A stretch of 64,000 bases of DNA from Achromobacter aegrifaciens (GCF_902859735.1 NZ_CADIJY010000002.1:434001-498000); one strand, 5' to 3'; positions 51,698 to 60,966 are shown, counted from the first letter of the stretch. Numbers and translations are program-made. The notes: generated by a model from the letters alone, not told the origin.

Positions 51698-53045
51698 TTC
51701 TCTGCTGCATCTTTCCGTGGCCGACATGCGTCGAAACTACGCCCAGGCCGCGCCCGGCGCACGCGTGGCATTGGTCTCGACCCAGGCTGCGGCGTTCCAG
51801 CGCCGGGCGGCCGACCTGCTCTGCGCCACGCGCACCTATCAACCCTCTGGGCTGACCGTGCGTCCTGGCGGCCTGCTTGAAGGCGTGGCCTTGGCGCACA
51901 AGGATGCCTTCCAGACCGGCATGCACGCCCCGGGGCGCGGGCGGCCGTTGCGCGACGAAGCCCCAGGGCCGATGGCCACGGCGCTGCGCCGCTTGCAGGA
52001 ACACGGCGCGCTGAACCTGGGCGCGCTGGCGATGGCCGAGCATGCCTGCGGCGCGACGGCCGAGAACCCCCACGGCGCGCCGCTGGCCAATCCGCTGGAC
52101 GCCGCCGCCGCGGTGGGCGGATCGTCCAGCGGTTGTGCGGTCGCGGTGGCGGCAGGCCTGGTCCCCGCGACGCTGGGCACCGATACGGCCGGCTCTGTGC
52201 GCATGCCGGCCGCGACCTGCGGCCTGGTGGGACTCAAGCCGACTCCGGGGGCGATCCCGGCCGACGGCGTGGCGGCCTTGGCGCCTACCTTGGACACGGT
52301 GGGCGTGATGGGCCGCAGCGCGCTGGATGCGGCCTGCGTCTACGCCGCGTTGCTGCCAACGCCGCCAACCGCGTCCGCGTTGCCCGCGGACATGGCGCTG
52401 ATCGAACGGGAACTATCCAGGCCGCGGCGTTGGAGGCTGGCCTCGACGCTGGCGACTGCCGGAGCGCGCGCCGACGTGGCCGAGACGATGGCGCGATTCG
52501 AACGCGGCCTGCCCGATCCGCAACGCATCGGCTTGCGCCCCGCGCCCGACCTGGACCGCTTGAACCGTCTGGCGCAGATCGTGCTTCATGCCGAAGCCGC
52601 CGCCACGCTCGCGGGCAGCGTGCGCCGTGAATTGGCCTCGCTGGCGCCGGCCACCCAGGCCATCGCGCTGCCGGGCTGGGCCATGCCGGCGGTCTGGTAT
52701 CGCCATGCCTTGTCGCAGATCGCGCCACTGCGCGCGGCCTTCCTTGCCACCTGTCTGGCCGACGCCGATCTATTACTGACGCCCTGCCTGCAGCAAGGCG
52801 TGCCGGACCGCGCCGCGGTCACCACCAGCAGCCCCGATTTCGATCCCCGCGCCCTCGGCGCGCTGCACCGCCATCACGCCTACCTCAACTACCTGGGGCT
52901 GCCGGCGCTGGTCCTGCCCGTCGGCATCGATGCGCAAGGCCGCCCTGTCTGCGTGCAAGCGGTCGGCGCGCCCGGCAGCGAAGCCCTGCTGCTGGCCTTC
53001 GCGCATCAGTACGCCCTGCCCTTTTCCGCCATTCTGCAACGCTAA
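51690..53045 (+). CDS. Amidase-signature hydrolase, AtzE-like
   Basis: A 451-residue amidase-signature enzyme. The catalytic Lys is Lys71 (VALAHKDAFQTG), the cis-Ser lies in GGSSSG (143-148), and the nucleophile is Ser169 in DTAGSVRMPA. The start is the ATG overlapping the AtzG-like gene. AtzE hydrolyses 1-carboxybiuret, and GatA-like relatives act on other amides; this protein could open an amide left by a ring-cleaving hydrolase. It heads a run of CoA transferase, enoyl-CoA hydratase, deacetylase and MmgE/PrpD genes. The substrate is unknown. Confidence 0.85.
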   Translation: MPDSLLHLSVADMRRNYAQAAPGARVALVSTQAAAFQRRAADLLCATRTYQPSGLTVRPGGLLEGVALAHKDAFQTGMHAPGRGRPLRDEAPGPMATALRRLQEHGALNLGALAMAEHACGATAENPHGAPLANPLDAAAAVGGSSSGCAVAVAAGLVPATLGTDTAGSVRMPAATCGLVGLKPTPGAIPADGVAALAPTLDTVGVMGRSALDAACVYAALLPTPPTASALPADMALIERELSRPRRWRLASTLATAGARADVAETMARFERGLPDPQRIGLRPAPDLDRLNRLAQIVLHAEAAATLAGSVRRELASLAPATQAIALPGWAMPAVWYRHALSQIAPLRAAFLATCLADADLLLTPCLQQGVPDRAAVTTSSPDFDPRALGALHRHHAYLNYLGLPALVLPVGIDAQGRPVCVQAVGAPGSEALLLAFAHQYALPFSAILQR

Positions 53046-53059
53046 TCCACGGACTCATC

Positions 53060-54256
53060 ATGGCCAGAATCAATGCCTCCCCCACCCTGGCGCGCTTTCG
53101 CGTGCTGGACCTCTCGCGCGTGCGCGCAGGCCCGACCTGCGTGCGCATCCTGGCCGACTTCGGCGCGGACGTGATCCGCATCGAACCGCCGGCCGGGATC
53201 GATCCCAATGAAGCCATGTTCGCCGCGGACCGTACTGGCGGCGACTTCCAGAACCTGAACCGCAACAAGCGGTCGATGACGCTGAACCTGAAGAAGCCCG
53301 AAGGCCTGGCCGTCTTCAAGCAGTTGGTGGCCACTGCCGACGTGGTGGTGGAAAACTGGCGGCCCGACGTCAAGGCGCGCCTTGGGGTGGACTACGACGC
53401 CCTGCGCGCCATCAATCCCCGCATCATCCTGGCCAGCATCTCCGGCTTTGGCCAGGACGGTCCCTATGCGGACCGACCGGGTTTTGACCAGATCATCCAG
53501 GGCATGGGCGGGCTCATGTCGGTCACGGGCTTTGCCGGCGGCGGTCCGCTGCGCGCGGGACTCGCGGTCGCAGATTGCGGCACCGGCATCTATGCCGCGG
53601 TCGGCGTCCTGCTGGCCCTGCTGGAGCGCGAACACTCCGGCGTGGGCCAATGGGTCCACAGTTCCCTGCTGCACACGCAGATCGCGCTGATGGACTTCCA
53701 GGCTGCGCGCTATCTGAACGACGGCGACACGCCGGTGCAGGCAGGCAATGACCATCCGACCAGCAGCCCGATGGGGCTGTTCGAGGCCAGCGACGGCGCG
53801 TTCAACCTGGGCGCGTCCGGCGAAGGCAACTGGCGCCGCCTGTGCGAGTGCCTGGATGCGCCGCAATGGCTGGAAGACCCGCGCTACGCGACCGAGAAGT
53901 TGCGCGTGGCGAACCGCGGTGCGCTCAATGAATCCCTGGCGCAGCGCTTTAGCCAACAGAGCGTCGCGCACTGGGTTGGCCTGCTGAACCGCGCCGGGGT
54001 GCCTGCAGGCCCGGTCTACAGCATTCCGCAGGTGTTCGAGGACGAACAGGTGCGCCACCTGGGCGTGGCGCAGCCGGTTGCCGACGATGCCGGACACCAG
54101 TACCGGCTGATCTCGCAGCCCGTGGCCTTGACGCGCACGCCCGCCCAGATCAGGCGGCCCGCGCCAGGCTGGGGCGAGCACACCCGCGAAATGCTCGCGG
54201 AGATGGGCTATGCCGCGGACGACATCGAGCGCCTGTATGAAGAGGGCGTGGTATGA
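53060..54256 (+). CDS. CaiB/BaiF family (class III) CoA-transferase
   Basis: A 398-residue CoA transferase. The N-terminal RVLDLSRVRAGPTCVRILADFG and GADVIRIEPP blocks, the GQDGPYADRPGFDQIIQGMGG stretch (about residues 133-152) and a likely catalytic Asp in IALMDFQAARYL are typical. These enzymes move CoA between organic acids such as succinate, carnitine or oxalate. It lies 14 bases after the amidase and overlaps the next gene (ATGA). It likely activates the acid made by the amidase. Confidence 0.85.
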   Translation: MARINASPTLARFRVLDLSRVRAGPTCVRILADFGADVIRIEPPAGIDPNEAMFAADRTGGDFQNLNRNKRSMTLNLKKPEGLAVFKQLVATADVVVENWRPDVKARLGVDYDALRAINPRIILASISGFGQDGPYADRPGFDQIIQGMGGLMSVTGFAGGGPLRAGLAVADCGTGIYAAVGVLLALLEREHSGVGQWVHSSLLHTQIALMDFQAARYLNDGDTPVQAGNDHPTSSPMGLFEASDGAFNLGASGEGNWRRLCECLDAPQWLEDPRYATEKLRVANRGALNESLAQRFSQQSVAHWVGLLNRAGVPAGPVYSIPQVFEDEQVRHLGVAQPVADDAGHQYRLISQPVALTRTPAQIRRPAPGWGEHTREMLAEMGYAADDIERLYEEGVV

Positions 54257-55038
54257 GCGGCGGCCAGATCCAGGTGGATTTCCAGGACGGCATTGCAACC
54301 CTGACGGTCTGCCATCCCGAACGGCGCAACGCAATGACGCTGGACATGTGGCTGCAGTTGGCCGCAGCGCTGCGTGAACTCGACGGCGCCGCAGTCCGGG
54401 TGCTGGCGCTGACCGGCGCCGGTACCCGGGCCTTCGTGTCCGGGGCCGACATCAGCGAGTTCGACCAGGCCCGCGACGGCGCGGCCGCGGTCGCCCGGTA
54501 CAACCAGGCGGTGGCGGATGCGCAGCAATTGCTGGCGGACTTCGCGGCGCCCACCGTCGCGCTGATACAAGGCGCCTGCATGGGCGGCGGCATCGGCCTG
54601 GCGCTGGCCTGCGACCTGCGCTATGCCAGCGCCAGCGCCCGCTTCCGCATGCCGGCCGCAAGATTGGGGCTGGGCTACTCCTATGCCGACATGCGCAGGC
54701 TGGCGGGCGTGGTGGGCGCGGCGTCCGCCTTCGACCTGTTCTATACCGCCCGCATCCTTGACGCCGAGCAGGCCGAACGCCGCGGCCTGGTCCACGAACG
54801 GTACGCCGACGACGATTTCGTCCGCCAGTCGCAGGCCCGGGTGCGCGCCATCGCCGCCAATGCGCCCCTCTCCCTGCGCGCGGCAAAGGCGGCCATACTG
54901 GCGACCATGAATCCGCCCGCGCCCGCGCAGCTCGATGCGATCGACGCCCTGGTGGCCCGGTGCTTCGCCAGCGAGGACTACGCCGAAGGCCGGCGGGCAT
55001 TCGCCGAAAAACGCGACCCGGTCTTCCTTGGCCGCTGA
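54253..55038 (+). CDS. Enoyl-CoA hydratase/isomerase family protein
   Basis: A 261-residue crotonase-fold protein. The oxyanion-hole regions are AFVSGADISEF (about residues 59-69) and GACMGGGIGLALACDLRYAS (about 100-119). The usual second catalytic Glu position near RLGLGYSYAD lacks Glu (Gly/Tyr instead), so dehydratase, isomerase or hydrolase chemistry other than simple hydration is possible. It is coupled to the CoA transferase by an ATGA overlap and presumably acts on its acyl-CoA product. Confidence 0.85.
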   Translation: MSGGQIQVDFQDGIATLTVCHPERRNAMTLDMWLQLAAALRELDGAAVRVLALTGAGTRAFVSGADISEFDQARDGAAAVARYNQAVADAQQLLADFAAPTVALIQGACMGGGIGLALACDLRYASASARFRMPAARLGLGYSYADMRRLAGVVGAASAFDLFYTARILDAEQAERRGLVHERYADDDFVRQSQARVRAIAANAPLSLRAAKAAILATMNPPAPAQLDAIDALVARCFASEDYAEGRRAFAEKRDPVFLGR

Positions 55039-55066
55039 GCCGTCTTTGAACCATGAGCAAGATGCC

Positions 55067-55969
55067 ATGAACAATCCACGCATTCCTTTCATGCTTTCCA
55101 GCCAGCGCCCGCCCCTGGCGGCGCTGGACGGCCGGGCCATCCTGGTGCACCTGGTCGTCAATGTGGAGCACTGGCCGTTCGATCAGCCCATGCCCCGCAC
55201 CCTGCTGACCGCGCCGCACGGGCGCGAGACGGTGCCGGACGTGCCCAACTACAGCTGGGCCGAATATGGCCTGCGCTGCGGGCTGCCGCGGATCATCGAC
55301 GCCATCCGCGGCCGCGGCCTGCCTGCCTCGGCCAGCCTGAACGCCTCCGTCATCGATGCCTACCCCGAGGCGGCCCAGGCGCTGCTGGAGGCCGGCTGGG
55401 AATTCATCGGCCACGGCATCCACCAGCGCGCTTTGTCGCAAGAGGACGGCGACGGCCAGGCGCGCACCATCGCCGCGGCGCTGGACCGGATCGAGCGCTT
55501 CAGCGGCCGCCGGCCGCGCGGCTGGCTCTCGCCGGGCCTGCGCGAAACGCTGGACACGCCGGATCTCCTGGCCCAGGCCGGCATCGACTACCTGTTCGAC
55601 TGGTGCCTGGACGATCTGCCCAACTGGATGCGGACCGCCGGCAGGCCCTTGCTGGCCTTGCCGTACGCGCTGGAACTGAACGACTCGGTCATCCACGCCG
55701 TGGAAAAGCATGCCACCGGGGAATTCAGCCGGCGCCTGGAGCGGACGCTGGACCTGTATGCCGACGAGGCCCGGACCGCGGGCCGTCCGCGCGTCCTCAC
55801 GCTGGGACTGCATCCCCATCTGATGGGCGTGCCGCACCGCTACGCCGACCTGCTCACCATGCTGGACCTGCTGCAAAAGCACCCGATGACCGCCTTCGTC
55901 ACCGGCGCCGCGATGTATGACTGGTACGCCGCCCAGGTTCCCGTCCAGCCCGACGGAGCCGCCGCATGA
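55067..55969 (+). CDS. Polysaccharide deacetylase-fold protein, PuuE/allantoinase-like
   Basis: A 300-residue protein of the NodB/PuuE fold. I start at the ATG at 55067; the open frame reaches back into the previous gene. The blocks VNVEHWPF, GWEFIGHGIHQRAL, GWLSPGLRETLDTPDLLAQAG and DWCLDDLPNW are closer to PuuE-type allantoinase and cyclic-imide hydrolases than to chitin deacetylases. Such enzymes open cyclic ureides or imides. With an AtzE-like amidase in the operon, a ring-opening step followed by amide hydrolysis is plausible. The MmgE/PrpD gene overlaps by four bases. Confidence 0.8.
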   Translation: MNNPRIPFMLSSQRPPLAALDGRAILVHLVVNVEHWPFDQPMPRTLLTAPHGRETVPDVPNYSWAEYGLRCGLPRIIDAIRGRGLPASASLNASVIDAYPEAAQALLEAGWEFIGHGIHQRALSQEDGDGQARTIAAALDRIERFSGRRPRGWLSPGLRETLDTPDLLAQAGIDYLFDWCLDDLPNWMRTAGRPLLALPYALELNDSVIHAVEKHATGEFSRRLERTLDLYADEARTAGRPRVLTLGLHPHLMGVPHRYADLLTMLDLLQKHPMTAFVTGAAMYDWYAAQVPVQPDGAAA

Positions 55970-57333
55970 ACGCCATCGATACCCTGGTCGCGCATTTGCT
56001 GCGCACCCAATACGAGCACCTGCCCGCAGCGGCGGTGGAAGCGGCCAAGACCTTCATCCTGGATGCGGTTGGCGTCGGGCTATCCGGCTCGCGCCATCCC
56101 CGCATGCCCTCGCTACGCCAGGCGGCCCAGGCCCTGGGCCAAGGCGCGGAAGCGACCGTCTGGGGCAGCGGCGAGCGGCTGCCGCTGGCCAGCGCGGTCA
56201 TGCTGAACGCATATCAAGTGTTCAACCAGGAGTTCGACGCGATCCACGACCGGGCCGTGGTGCACGCGTTTGCCTGCATCGTGCCGGCGGCGCTGGGCTA
56301 TGCCGAACGCGAAGGCGGCGTCGATGGTCCCCGATTGATCACCGCGGTCGCCGCCGGATTGGACTTCGCCATCTATGTCGCGCTGGCCCAGCGCGCGCCC
56401 ATGCGTTTTTTCCGGCCGGCCATGTGCGGCGGCCTGGGCGCGACGGCCACGCTGTGCAAGCTTGGCGGGTTGGATGAGAGCGCCACGCGCGATGCGCTGG
56501 GGCTGGCGTACAGTCATCTCTCCGGCACCATGCAGGCGCATATCGAAGGCTCGCCCGCGGTCGGCCTGCAGGTCGGCCTGAACGCCAGGGCGGCGGTTAC
56601 GGCCTTCGAGCTGGCGCGCGCGGGCTTTCCCGGTCCGCGCGACATCCTGGAAGGCCCTTATGGCTACTTCGCGCTGTATGACGCCGGCCAGGCCGACTGG
56701 GACGCGGTTCGCGCGGACGTGGGCCGGGTGTTCCAGATCACCCGCATGAGCCACAAGCCCTACCCGACCGGCCGGGCCACCCATAGCGGCATCGGCGCCG
56801 TGCTGGACCTCATGCGCGCCCATGCGCTGCAGCCCGGGGACGTGGACCGGATCACGGTCCGCGCGTCGTCGCTGATCGTGCGCCTGGTGGGACGGCCGGC
56901 CCATCCGGGCATGGATTCCGCCACGGCCCGGCTCTGCATGGGCTATGCCATCGCTACTGCCCTGCTGCGCGGCCGGGTCGGCATACCCGACTTCGATCCC
57001 GACGCGCTGGTCGAGGCCAGGACTTTCGAACTGGCCGCCCGTGTCCAGGTGCTGGATGACGGCAATCCGGACCCCAACGCCATGAGCCCCCAGCGCGTGG
57101 AATTGCGGCTGAAGGACGGCCGCGAATTCGCGGTCGACATGCCGGCCTTTCCCGGCAGTCCGGAACGCCCCTTGGGCGTGGCGGAACAGGACGCCAAGTT
57201 CGAAGCCTGCTGCGCGTCCGTGCAGCCGCCGCTGCCCGCCGGCCAGACACGGGAGCTGGCGCGACGGCTGCGCGGACTGGAGGCCGAACAGGACCTGCGC
57301 GGCATCATTCGTCTGCTGACAACCGGGCGTTAG
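55966..57333 (+). CDS. MmgE/PrpD family protein
   Basis: A 455-residue protein of the 2-methylcitrate dehydratase/cis-aconitate decarboxylase superfamily, full length. The N-terminal LLRTQYEHLPAAAVEAAKTF, LDAVGVGLSG and EFDAIHDRAVVHAFA blocks and the MSHKPYPTGRATHSGIGAV region (about residues 261-279) are typical. Members dehydrate, isomerise or decarboxylate tricarboxylic and related acids. It is the last gene of the GntR-linked operon and starts inside the deacetylase stop (ATGA). Confidence 0.85.
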   Translation: MNAIDTLVAHLLRTQYEHLPAAAVEAAKTFILDAVGVGLSGSRHPRMPSLRQAAQALGQGAEATVWGSGERLPLASAVMLNAYQVFNQEFDAIHDRAVVHAFACIVPAALGYAEREGGVDGPRLITAVAAGLDFAIYVALAQRAPMRFFRPAMCGGLGATATLCKLGGLDESATRDALGLAYSHLSGTMQAHIEGSPAVGLQVGLNARAAVTAFELARAGFPGPRDILEGPYGYFALYDAGQADWDAVRADVGRVFQITRMSHKPYPTGRATHSGIGAVLDLMRAHALQPGDVDRITVRASSLIVRLVGRPAHPGMDSATARLCMGYAIATALLRGRVGIPDFDPDALVEARTFELAARVQVLDDGNPDPNAMSPQRVELRLKDGREFAVDMPAFPGSPERPLGVAEQDAKFEACCASVQPPLPAGQTRELARRLRGLEAEQDLRGIIRLLTTGR

Positions 57334-57362
57334 TCCTGACGGCGTGTTCCGGACTGGGCGCG

Positions 57363-59426
57363 TCAGTACTTGAAGCTCACGCGCGCCCAGACCGTGCGGC
57401 CCGGCTCATTGACTGCGGTGTTGGCGGCATAGCCGAAACCCGCATTCCCCGCCAGGTTCAAGTGTTCGCTGTAGGTTTTGTTGAACAGATTGTCCACGCC
57501 CAGCGACAGGCGGACCTGCTTGTTGACCGCATAGCCGCCGTTGACGGAGAAAACGCCGAAGCCAGCGCTCGGGCCGAAGTCCTTGCCGACTACGTTGCCC
57601 TCATTCAAGGCGTAGCGTTTTTGCGCGGCCACGATGCGCCACAGCGCCCCGGCCGACCAGGTGCCGTCATCGTAGGCGGCGCTGAGCCTGGCCTCCAGCG
57701 GCGGCATCTGCGGCAGCGCCCTGCCGTCGCTGCGGTTCTCGCCCCAGGCATACGCGAGCGTCGCGCCCAGTTTCCACGCGGACGCGGGCTTGTATGAGAC
57801 GCCGAGTTCGCCGCCTGCAATGCGTGCGTCGACATTGCTGGCCTGCGACGCCGGACCCATCATGCCGCCCGAGGTGTAGCTGAACAGGATGAAGTCATTG
57901 ACGTAACCGGCGTAGCCTGAGAACCAGGCGTCCAGCGCTTCGGTTTTGTACTGGGCGCCGAAATCCAGCTGGGTGGTTTTCTCGGGCTTCACGCCCTGGA
58001 AGGCGTTGACGGACCCGGCAGGCCCCTGGTCCGGAGAGAACAGCTCCCAGTAATCGGGGAAGCGCTCGACGTGGCCCAGGCCCACATAGACCGTGGCCGG
58101 CAGCGAGGCCAGATCCTGCTCATAGCGCAGGAAGCCGCTGGGCAGCGTGTCCTTGCGGCGCTCATCCGCTGTGGGATTGGGCATGGGCATCATCATCGAG
58201 CCCGTGTCCTGGCGGAAGTCCTTGGCCGAAGCCCAGTCGACCCGTGCGCCGCCGATGACGCGGCTGTCCGGCGCGACGCGCCAGGTCAGTTCGCCGAACA
58301 GTCCGGTGTTGGAAAAGTCGGCGTCCTTGACCCAGCTCTGGCTGCTGTACGGCACGGTATCGGTGCCGCTGCGGGAGCGATGGCGGCTCTGCTGGAAATC
58401 CAGGCCGGTGACCAGACTGATATCCGGCGTCAGTTCCCAGGTGCCGGCGTAGCGGCCGCCCCAGGTCGCGCGGTCCACGTCGGCCGCCATGGCCATGGGC
58501 ATGGCGCTCATGGGGTCCGGCGCGCGCAGCGTGTAGTTATCCATCACGTGATCGGCGTAGTTGTAGTACAGCTGCGCCTCGACCTTGCTCAGCACGGGTC
58601 CCAGGTTGCGCTTCTCGAAGCGCAGGCCGAAGCTCTCGCGCTTGAACTGAGAGCCGTCCATGCCGCGGCCGGCATAGCGTGCTTCGCCATCGCCCGTGCC
58701 CGCGGTCAGTTCGTACAGCGTGTCGGCGTCGGGCGTGAAACCCAGGGTCAGGTCGGCGTTCCACTTGTCCCAGCGCGAAGGCACGGTGTTGCCGTCGCCG
58801 TCCTTGTAGTCCTGGGAGTGGGAATGGTTGGCGGTGATGCGCGTGTAGACCTTGTCGTTGCCCACGGTCAGGTCGGCGGCCTGGTCGTTGCGGCCGAACG
58901 AGCCGCCCGTCAGGCTGCCGTCGAATCGCACGCCGGCTGCGGTGAAACGGGGCGTGTCGCGGTCGAACTTGACCGTCCCGGCCGACGCGCCGGGTCCCCA
59001 CAGCACGGTCTGCGGTCCCTTGATGACCGTGAGCTGGTCGAAGTTCTCGGGCGAGATATAGGAACTGGGCGCGTCCATGCGCGCAGGGCACGCGCCCGGC
59101 ATGGAGGTGCCATTGGTCAGCAGATTCAAGCGCGAGCCGAACATGCCGCGCAGCACGGGATCGCCGTTGGTGCCGCCATTGCGGATGGCCGAGAAGCCGG
59201 GAATCGTCTTCAGATAGTCGGTCCCGTCGCTGGCCGGCAGCGGCTGGCGCGGGATCTTGGGATCCGTGGTGAAGGTCAAGGGCGCGCTGGGTTCCACGCC
59301 CGTGATGACCACGGGATCGGTGGTGTAGACGTCGGGCGTGTCGGCGGCTTGGGGCCAAGCGGGAAATGAGGCGGCCACTGCGGCGGCCAGGCAACTCGCG
59401 CGCAGGAATTCTTGGTTTGTGGTCAT
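57363..59426 (-). CDS. TonB-dependent copper receptor (OprC/NosA-like)
   Basis: A 687-residue outer-membrane receptor without STN domain. I start at the ATG at 59426 (MTTNQEFLRASCLAAAVAA), giving a signal peptide ending near WPQAA; the frame opens much earlier. The plug has TDYLKTIPGFSAIRNGGTNG, VLRGMFGSRLNLLTNG and a CPARM stretch matching the CxxxM copper-binding motif of Pseudomonas OprC, then VIKGPQTVLWGPGASAGTV. The barrel has several Met-rich strands (MMMPMPN; PMSAMPMAMA) and ends ...WARVSFKY. Copper import is well supported by family knowledge. Confidence 0.88.
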   Translation of the reverse strand: MTTNQEFLRASCLAAAVAASFPAWPQAADTPDVYTTDPVVITGVEPSAPLTFTTDPKIPRQPLPASDGTDYLKTIPGFSAIRNGGTNGDPVLRGMFGSRLNLLTNGTSMPGACPARMDAPSSYISPENFDQLTVIKGPQTVLWGPGASAGTVKFDRDTPRFTAAGVRFDGSLTGGSFGRNDQAADLTVGNDKVYTRITANHSHSQDYKDGDGNTVPSRWDKWNADLTLGFTPDADTLYELTAGTGDGEARYAGRGMDGSQFKRESFGLRFEKRNLGPVLSKVEAQLYYNYADHVMDNYTLRAPDPMSAMPMAMAADVDRATWGGRYAGTWELTPDISLVTGLDFQQSRHRSRSGTDTVPYSSQSWVKDADFSNTGLFGELTWRVAPDSRVIGGARVDWASAKDFRQDTGSMMMPMPNPTADERRKDTLPSGFLRYEQDLASLPATVYVGLGHVERFPDYWELFSPDQGPAGSVNAFQGVKPEKTTQLDFGAQYKTEALDAWFSGYAGYVNDFILFSYTSGGMMGPASQASNVDARIAGGELGVSYKPASAWKLGATLAYAWGENRSDGRALPQMPPLEARLSAAYDDGTWSAGALWRIVAAQKRYALNEGNVVGKDFGPSAGFGVFSVNGGYAVNKQVRLSLGVDNLFNKTYSEHLNLAGNAGFGYAANTAVNEPGRTVWARVSFKY

Positions 59427-59669
59427 GTCTGGTGTCTGTCGATCGGGAACGTGCGGTGGCAGGCGCGGACGGGCGGCGCGGCCGCCTGCCTTTAAGAAAG
59501 GCGTGGCAGGAGCGCGCTGTCTGCGCATGGGCGTGACGAAGTGGGGGCCCTCCCCGCGCGGCGCAAAAGGACCTTGGCCCGCTGCGTGCGGACGACGCTG
59601 GCGCAACCGCTCAGGCCCGCGGGTTGGCGAGCTGCGCGGATGGCATGTCGTGGAAGTCTGGGGAGAGGG

Positions 59670-60074
59670 TCAGGCGGATGGCGGCGGCGCGCGCGACCGT
59701 TGCGGCAGCCGGGTCAAGGCGCTTGCAACGTGGGGTTCGGCGGCGGGGGGATGGACTGCGGGGGCTGCGGCTGGCAGGAGCCAGGCCAGCAGCACGATTT
59801 CGGGCGGCAGCGCGTCGCTCAGCATGGCGCAGCCTGCGCTGCAGCAGTGCGGCAAGGCGCCGCTGTGCTGCTGCGCGCCCTGCTTTTGCCCATCGGCATC
59901 CAGCGTCACCACGCGTGGGCCGCTGGCCGTGCAGACGATGGTGGTGACACCGGGCTTGCCCGTTCCGATGCCCGAGGCCGCCAGCGCCGAAGACGCGATC
60001 AGCGCCTGGAAGACGAACAGGGCCATCGCGACCAGCGCGACCCAACGTCTACGGGCATAGGCAGATGCATGCAT
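59670..60074 (-). CDS. DUF2946-like secreted Cys/His protein near copper receptor
   Basis: A 134-residue protein. The ATG at 60074 follows AAGGAA by seven bases. A signal or anchor helix (ALVAMALFVFQALIASSALA) leads to a short periplasmic part with HCCSAGCAM, a likely metal or disulfide site, and a Pro/Ala-rich tail. Small DUF2946 proteins commonly sit beside copper TonB receptors, as here (244 bases upstream on the same strand), which suggests copper handling. The function is not established. Confidence 0.7.
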   Translation of the reverse strand: MHASAYARRRWVALVAMALFVFQALIASSALAASGIGTGKPGVTTIVCTASGPRVVTLDADGQKQGAQQHSGALPHCCSAGCAMLSDALPPEIVLLAWLLPAAAPAVHPPAAEPHVASALTRLPQRSRAPPPSA

Positions 60075-60163
60075 TCGGCGGTTCCTTATCGGCGCAGATG
60101 CTATCACGCAGGGCGGAGCAGATCCCGCGCATGGATGGCAACGCGCAGCCAATTCGGATTGCC

Positions 60164-60181
60164 GTCTGATGTAGATCAGAC
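60164..60181. promoter_or_regulatory. FNR/CRP-like dyad upstream of the DUF2946 gene
   Basis: GTCTGAT-GTAG-ATCAGAC is a perfect 7-base inverted repeat with a 4-base spacer; the core TGATGTAGATCA matches the FNR/ANR layout (TTGAT-N4-ATCAA) except for C for T at the outer position. It lies about 98 bases before the DUF2946 start and 130 before the glutathione transferase. Confidence 0.5.
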
Positions 60182-60302
60182 AATGCCGCCGCTTCGTGCG
60201 CGTCGCCGCCAAGCTTGGCGCAGGCAGGTGATCGGGCTACCCTGTAGCCGGCAGCCCGTAGTGGCGACTTGGCTTTTCAACCATAGAAAGTAGAGGATGC
60301 GG

Positions 60303-60929
60303 ATGTCCCGTTGGACTTTTTACACAGCCCCTGGCACCTGTGCGCTGGCGACGCATATCGCGCTCCATGAAGCGGGCGCCGACTTCGACCTGGTCAAGCT
60401 GGACATGGGCGCTGCGCAGCAGCAGAGCCCCGAGTACCTGCGCGTCAACCCCAAGGGCCGCGTGCCGGCGCTGGCGACCGAGCACGGCGTGCTGACCGAG
60501 ACGCCCGCCCTGCTCGCCTTCGTGGCGCAAAGCTTTCCGGCCGCGCAGCTGGCGCCGGTCGACGATCCTTTCGCCTTCGCGCGCATGCAGGAGCTGGCCA
60601 GCTATCTGGCGTCCACCGCGCACGTGGCGCACGCGCACAAGCGCCGCGGCGCGCGCTGGGCCGACGATCCGGCCGCGCATGCCGCCATGCAGGCCAAGGT
60701 ACCGCAGACCATGACCGCCTGCGCCGCCTACCTGGAATCGCAGATCGCCGGCCCCTGGGCGGCGGGCGAGCGCTACAGCGTGGTCGACGGTTATCTCTAC
60801 ACCATCGGCAGCTGGTTGGAGGGCGACGGCGTCGACCTCGCGCAGTTCCCCAAGCTTGCGGCCTATCTGGCCCGGGTTGCGGCAAGACCGGCCGTGCAGC
60901 GCGCACTGGCCGAAGCGCAGGCTTCCTGA
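60303..60929 (+). CDS. Glutathione S-transferase family protein
   Basis: A 208-residue cytosolic enzyme. The thioredoxin-like N-domain (residues about 1-80) starts WTFYTAPGTCALATHIALHEAG; the VNPKGRVPAL stretch holds the cis-Pro that binds glutathione; the C-terminal all-helical domain follows, with YSVVDGYLYTIGSWLEG. The second of two nearby ATGs (60303) is chosen because AGAGG needs spacing. The TAPGTCALA part is like bacterial beta-class GSTs with an active Cys (Cys11). Stands alone. Confidence 0.88.
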   Translation: MSRWTFYTAPGTCALATHIALHEAGADFDLVKLDMGAAQQQSPEYLRVNPKGRVPALATEHGVLTETPALLAFVAQSFPAAQLAPVDDPFAFARMQELASYLASTAHVAHAHKRRGARWADDPAAHAAMQAKVPQTMTACAAYLESQIAGPWAAGERYSVVDGYLYTIGSWLEGDGVDLAQFPKLAAYLARVAARPAVQRALAEAQAS

Positions 60930-60938
60930 CGGCGGCGG

Positions 60939-60966
60939 GCTGGCCGGCGCGCGGCGCCCGGCCAGC
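60939..60966. terminator. Hairpin after the glutathione transferase gene
   Basis: GCTGGCCGG (60939-60947) pairs perfectly with CCGGCCAGC (60958-60966) across a 10-base loop, 10 bases past the stop. No T tract. Confidence 0.5.
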
